Shown here piece by piece: positions 61,846 through 64,000 of a stretch of 64,000 bases of DNA (position 1 is the first letter of the stretch; each line of letters begins with the position of its first letter). Source of the DNA: Helicobacter_F equorum. Its GTDB lineage: Bacteria > Campylobacterota > Campylobacteria > Campylobacterales > Helicobacteraceae. The stretch spans positions 62,001-126,000 of the forward strand of contig NZ_JBHRZM010000001.1 of the NCBI RefSeq assembly GCF_042649585.1, in the 5' to 3' direction. The notes under the pieces were generated by a model, which did not search any database, was not told where the DNA came from, and worked only from the letters and a program-made list of their open reading frames with translations. The position numbers and the translations under genes were made by a program.

Positions 61846-62111
61846 TAAAACTTAATATCTGCAATCATATTAAAAAGCATAGTCGTATAATCCGTAATCA
61901 TGCCAATCATCCACGGCATAGTAAAGATAATGACTGCCACAACTGCCAAGATTTTTGGGACAAAGCTTAGAGTCATCTCATTGATTTGGGTAGTGGCTTG
62001 GAAAATACTTACCAAAAGCCCTACGATAAGTCCAGCCAAAAGCATAGGCAATGAAAGAATAAGAGTGATTTTATATGTTTGTATTGCTAAACTCATAAGT
62101 TGAGATTCCAT
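61845..62111 (-). CDS. fliQ: Flagellar biosynthesis protein FliQ
   Basis: Component of the flagellar type III export gate. 88 residues from ATG 62111 (AAGGA 5 bases upstream); a longer frame to 62225 runs through the tRNA gene and is not used. Two membrane helices (ITLILSLPMLLAGLIVGLLV and ILAVVAVIIFTMPWMIG) flank the conserved FQATTQINEMTLSFVPK loop. Coupled to murB, an order also remembered from H. pylori. Confidence 0.94.
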   Translation of the reverse strand: MESQLMSLAIQTYKITLILSLPMLLAGLIVGLLVSIFQATTQINEMTLSFVPKILAVVAVIIFTMPWMIGMITDYTTMLFNMIADIKF

Positions 62112-62147
62112 AGGCTTCCTTGCTAGAGAATGTTGTATGCAAACCTT

Positions 62148-62244
62148 TGGCGAGAAGGCGAGAGAATCGAACTCCCCAAGAGCTAGACACCTAGCCCTTC
62201 TTTGGGTTTGAAGCCCAAGGCGCACACCAGCACACTTGCCTCCC
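62148..62244 (-). tRNA. selC: tRNA-Sec (UCA), acceptor stem imperfect
   Basis: About 97 bases with encoded GCCA. The anticodon arm TTGGG CTTCAAA CCCAA gives UCA. A long variable arm GGGCTAG/CTAGCTC pairs fully with one G-U, the D arm GTGTGC/GTGCGC has the six-pair length of tRNA-Sec (three G-U), and the T arm GGGAG TTCGATT CTCTC is normal. The acceptor 3' strand GCCTTCTC pairs only six of eight with GGGAGGCA; deleting one G from GAGGGAGGC would allow all eight. It may be a bulged functional tRNA or a decaying one. 36 bases upstream of fliQ. Confidence 0.75.
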
Positions 62245-62305
62245 TCAAAGTTTTACATTATAAACTTTTATAGCTTAAAGCTAAAGAGAATACTATAAAA
62301 AATGC

Positions 62306-62311
62306 TACAAT
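62306..62311 (+). promoter_or_regulatory. -10 element of luxS
   Basis: TACAAT at 62306-62311, 32 bases before the luxS ATG, with AAGGAG at 62333-62338 in between. Confidence 0.45.
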
Positions 62312-62343
62312 ACGATTTTATATATAGATTTTAAGGAGAGAAA

Positions 62344-62832
62344 ATGCCATTATTAGATAGCTTTAAAGTTGATCATACCATTATGCCAGCTCCAGCGGTG
62401 CGTTTGGCAAAGACAATGCAAACACCAAAGGGTGATAAGGTGAGTGTTTTTGATTTGCGTTTTTGTGTGCCAAATGAAGAGATTTTGAGCGAAAAAGGGA
62501 TTCATACGCTTGAGCATCTTTTTGCGGGATTTATGCGCGATCACCTCAACGATACTAAGACAGAGATTATCGATATATCGCCTATGGGTTGTCGCACAGG
62601 GTTTTATATGAGCGTCATAGGTGCGCCTAGTGATGAAAGTGTCAAAGATGCGTGGGAAGCAAGTATGAGAGATATTCTCAAGGTTGATACAATCCCTGAA
62701 GCCAACAAATATCAATGTGGCACATATGCAATGCATTCTCTAAAAGAAGCGCAAGATATTGCTACAAATGTATTAAATAGAGGTGTTGGGATTATGGATA
62801 CACAAAAGATTCTTCTTAAAGATATATCATAA
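62344..62832 (+). CDS. luxS: S-ribosylhomocysteine lyase LuxS
   Basis: Cleaves S-ribosylhomocysteine to homocysteine and DPD, the AI-2 precursor. Metal ligands are visible: HTLEHLFAGFMRDHL supplies two His (about 54 and 58) and YQCGTYAMHS the Cys (about 126). SPMGCRTGFYMSV carries the catalytic Cys (about 83). 162 residues. AAGGAGAG is 5 bases before the ATG. Monocistronic with a strong terminator. Confidence 0.96.
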   Translation: MPLLDSFKVDHTIMPAPAVRLAKTMQTPKGDKVSVFDLRFCVPNEEILSEKGIHTLEHLFAGFMRDHLNDTKTEIIDISPMGCRTGFYMSVIGAPSDESVKDAWEASMRDILKVDTIPEANKYQCGTYAMHSLKEAQDIATNVLNRGVGIMDTQKILLKDIS

Positions 62833-62853
62833 GCCTTGATGAGAATCTAGCCC

Positions 62854-62889
62854 AAATACAGAATCTTCCATATGGGAGATTCTGTATTT
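62854..62889 (+). terminator. Terminator of luxS
   Basis: AAATACAGAATCTTCC and GGGAGATTCTGTATTT form a 16-bp stem with one G-U pair and an ATAT loop, followed by TC. It begins 21 bases after the luxS stop. Confidence 0.88.
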
Positions 62890-62897
62890 TCATAACT

Positions 62898-63053
62898 TTA
62901 AAAATTCACACTTACCCCTACTTGCAACACTCCATATTTTTCACCCTGTATCGTAGCTTTTATAAAAATATCGCCTTAGGTGTATATTCCATAATATTTG
63001 CAAAATAATTCATATAGCTCTTGACTTAGAGTAATTCTCATCTTTTAAATCCA
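62898..63053 (-). pseudogene. C-terminal relic of an outer-membrane protein or autotransporter
   Basis: Minus-strand frames joined by two shifts read LKDENYSKSRA, then YMNYFANIMEYTPK, then GDIFIKATIQGEKYGV and LQVGVSVNF, ending in TAA at 62898. The alternating strands and terminal Phe are typical of a beta-barrel end. No upstream part of the gene is recognisable. Family assignment is uncertain. Confidence 0.5.
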
Positions 63054-63101
63054 TTTTTTAAAACCTGTAATAAGGTTTATGCTGTTTGTATAGAAGATCG
63101 T

Positions 63102-63653
63102 ATGAATGTTTTACAGGCATTTGTAGCACATATTTGTATATTTGGAGGTGTGATGATGGCACAGAATGTGGATTCTTGAGATAAGCCTTTTGCAAAAAGC
63201 CAAAAGGTGCAAACACAAAAAGTGCATTTTAAAAATCGCTACGGGATTACGCTAATTGGGGGATTTGTATATCCCTAAGATTGCATATCCAAAAAATTTC
63301 CTGCTATCACAATTAGTGTCCTTTTAGTGCGCTAAAAGGACAGACTTCTGGGTTATATGCACAGACTTTGACAGAATCTGGTTTTATTACATTGGCTTTT
63401 ATTCATCATTTACCGGAGAGTGGCGGAGAACCTAAAAATGTCGCGAGTCCGGATTTTAAAATACCGACATGCCTATTACCCACGGAGAAAGGCACATAGT
63501 CTGTATTTTAGCGAAGATGCGTATAAGAAGCTAGGGAATGATGAGGTGAAATCTTAGGTTTGCTTATATACACTAACTAAACAAGAGGATAGTGAGCATA
63601 TACCACTAGTAGTATTCGGGGCTACAAATGAGGAATTTGTATATAAAACTTGA
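63102..63653 (+). pseudogene. Relic of an exported alpha/beta hydrolase gene
   Basis: ATG 63102 opens a signal-peptide-like MNVLQAFVAHICIFGGVMMA, interrupted by TGA at 63177. The same frame continues KVQTQKVHFKNRYGITLIGG to FVYP, a stop, then DCISKKFPAITIS, after which the frame is lost. Near 63490-63555 comes RRKAHSLYFSEDAYKKLGND EVKS in pieces, close to the HGEKAHSRYFSEDAY end of dienelactone-hydrolase-like proteins. About half the gene, including the nucleophile elbow, is missing. Confidence 0.65.
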
Positions 63654-63706
63654 AATATATCCCTATAGAAGCCCTAATTAAAAATAGGGTCAAAATCTAC
63701 ACGCAT

Positions 63707-64000
63707 TTAAAAAAGGTATTTTTTTAATACCTCTTGTTTTTGAGATTGTAAAAGCGGAAGTGTAGAATCTAAAAAAGAAATTTGAGATTGGATTGTCTCA
63801 ATGCTTTGTGTGATTTGTTTTTGAATCTCAAGCGGTGGAAGTGGGATTTTGACCTCTTCTTTTAAAATACTAGAATTTAAACTTTTGCCAAAAGCATTGT
63901 TTCCCTTTAAGTCTAAATCAATCGTCTGCCACTTAAATATATAAAACAAAAACATATCTAAAAGTTTGTTTTTATCATTTGGTATAAGTCCAGCTATCGC
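63707..64000 (-). CDS. hsdS: Type I restriction-modification specificity subunit HsdS, C-terminal part (continues beyond window)
   Basis: The frame is open to the last base of the window (AIAGLIPNDKNKLLDMFLF and on); the ATG at 63955 is internal. Residues NNAFGKSLNSSILKEEVKIPL then PPLEIQKQITQSIETIQSQI are the end of a target-recognition domain followed by the conserved region helix, typical of HsdS and of the S-like ends of type IIG enzymes. The terminal SQKQEVLKKYLF is a usual HsdS ending. hsdM and hsdR, if present, lie outside. Confidence 0.8.
   Translation of the reverse strand, partial: AIAGLIPNDKNKLLDMFLFYIFKWQTIDLDLKGNNAFGKSLNSSILKEEVKIPLPPLEIQKQITQSIETIQSQISFLDSTLPLLQSQKQEVLKKYLF

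Noticed and set aside
63153..63179. In-frame TGA in the hydrolase relic as a possible selenocysteine codon, given the nearby tRNA-Sec
   Set aside because: Further TAA stops and frame losses follow, the position matches no catalytic residue, and no hairpin of SECIS type was evident just after it.

Overview
The window reads as chromosomal DNA of a Helicobacter-type epsilonproteobacterium, probably an enterohepatic or otherwise non-pylori species. This rests on low GC, AAGGAG ribosome binding sites, many characteristic protein families (EF-Ts/S2, PseC, MutS2/MurC, CbpA-HspR-RarA, AddB beside transketolase, FliQ-MurB, a UPF0323 lipoprotein, ExbB-ExbD-TonB) and gene orders remembered from Helicobacter. 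The species was not identified because no search was possible. Most of the window is dense core genome in short, often 1-10 bp overlapping operons.

Layout. 1-6051: the end of the cytochrome bc1 operon (petB, petC), rpsO, then aspA-sppA-tilS. 6308-8142: tsf and rpsB on the minus strand. 8412-11231: purE, a coiled-coil hypothetical, a DUF89-type phosphatase and glyQ. 11247-14105 (minus): an FkbM methyltransferase whose reading frame is broken at a C10 tract (phase-variable, OFF as written), a flavin reductase-like protein and waaF. 14243-18525: transketolase and addB. 18528-21303 (minus): a secreted LprI-domain protein, pseC, and a small protein with flagellin-like sequence. 21445-23833 (minus): nrfA and nrfH, nitrite ammonification. 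23973-32159: pgeF, an outer-membrane protein, murG, an inactive rhodanese, valS, a 24-codon mini-ORF and a UvrD-type helicase. 32258-32621: tRNA Lys-Glu-Val-Asp. 32644-40470: AEC transporter, cyclophilin, an apparent pseudoprotease, tRNA-Asn, mutS2, murC and an aminotransferase. 40628-41068: tRNA Gly-Leu-Cys-Ser. 41147-41834: a decayed TauE/SafE permease. 42123-43592: exbB-exbD-tonB behind clustered palindromes. 43715-54989: ppk, a small OMP, a UbiD-type decarboxylase, a coiled-coil pseudo-receiver protein, a UPF0323 lipoprotein, cbpA-hspR-rarA, an unknown surface protein and lpxD. 55030-60145: hypothetical, dgkA, yceI, pta-ackA and an isochorismatase-like hydrolase. 60270-64000: ankyrin protein with a wrecked catalase gene, murB, fliQ, a probable tRNA-Sec, luxS, two more gene relics and the 3' part of an hsdS gene at the window edge.

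How the genes fit together. petBC, nrfHA, the UbiD homologue (menaquinone), pta-ackA and aspA describe microaerobic and anaerobic respiration with menaquinone, nitrite, fumarate/aspartate and acetate. waaF, lpxD, the FkbM methyltransferase, pseC and fliQ serve the cell surface, LPS and flagella. The 41-42 kb and 60.7-63.7 kb intervals hold four or five recognisable relic genes, so gene loss is recent there. I found no CRISPR array, insertion sequence, prophage or complete defence system. The least ordinary signals are the phase-variable switch, the tRNA-Sec with an odd acceptor stem, the catalase remnant beside an intact partner gene, and several apparent pseudoenzymes.
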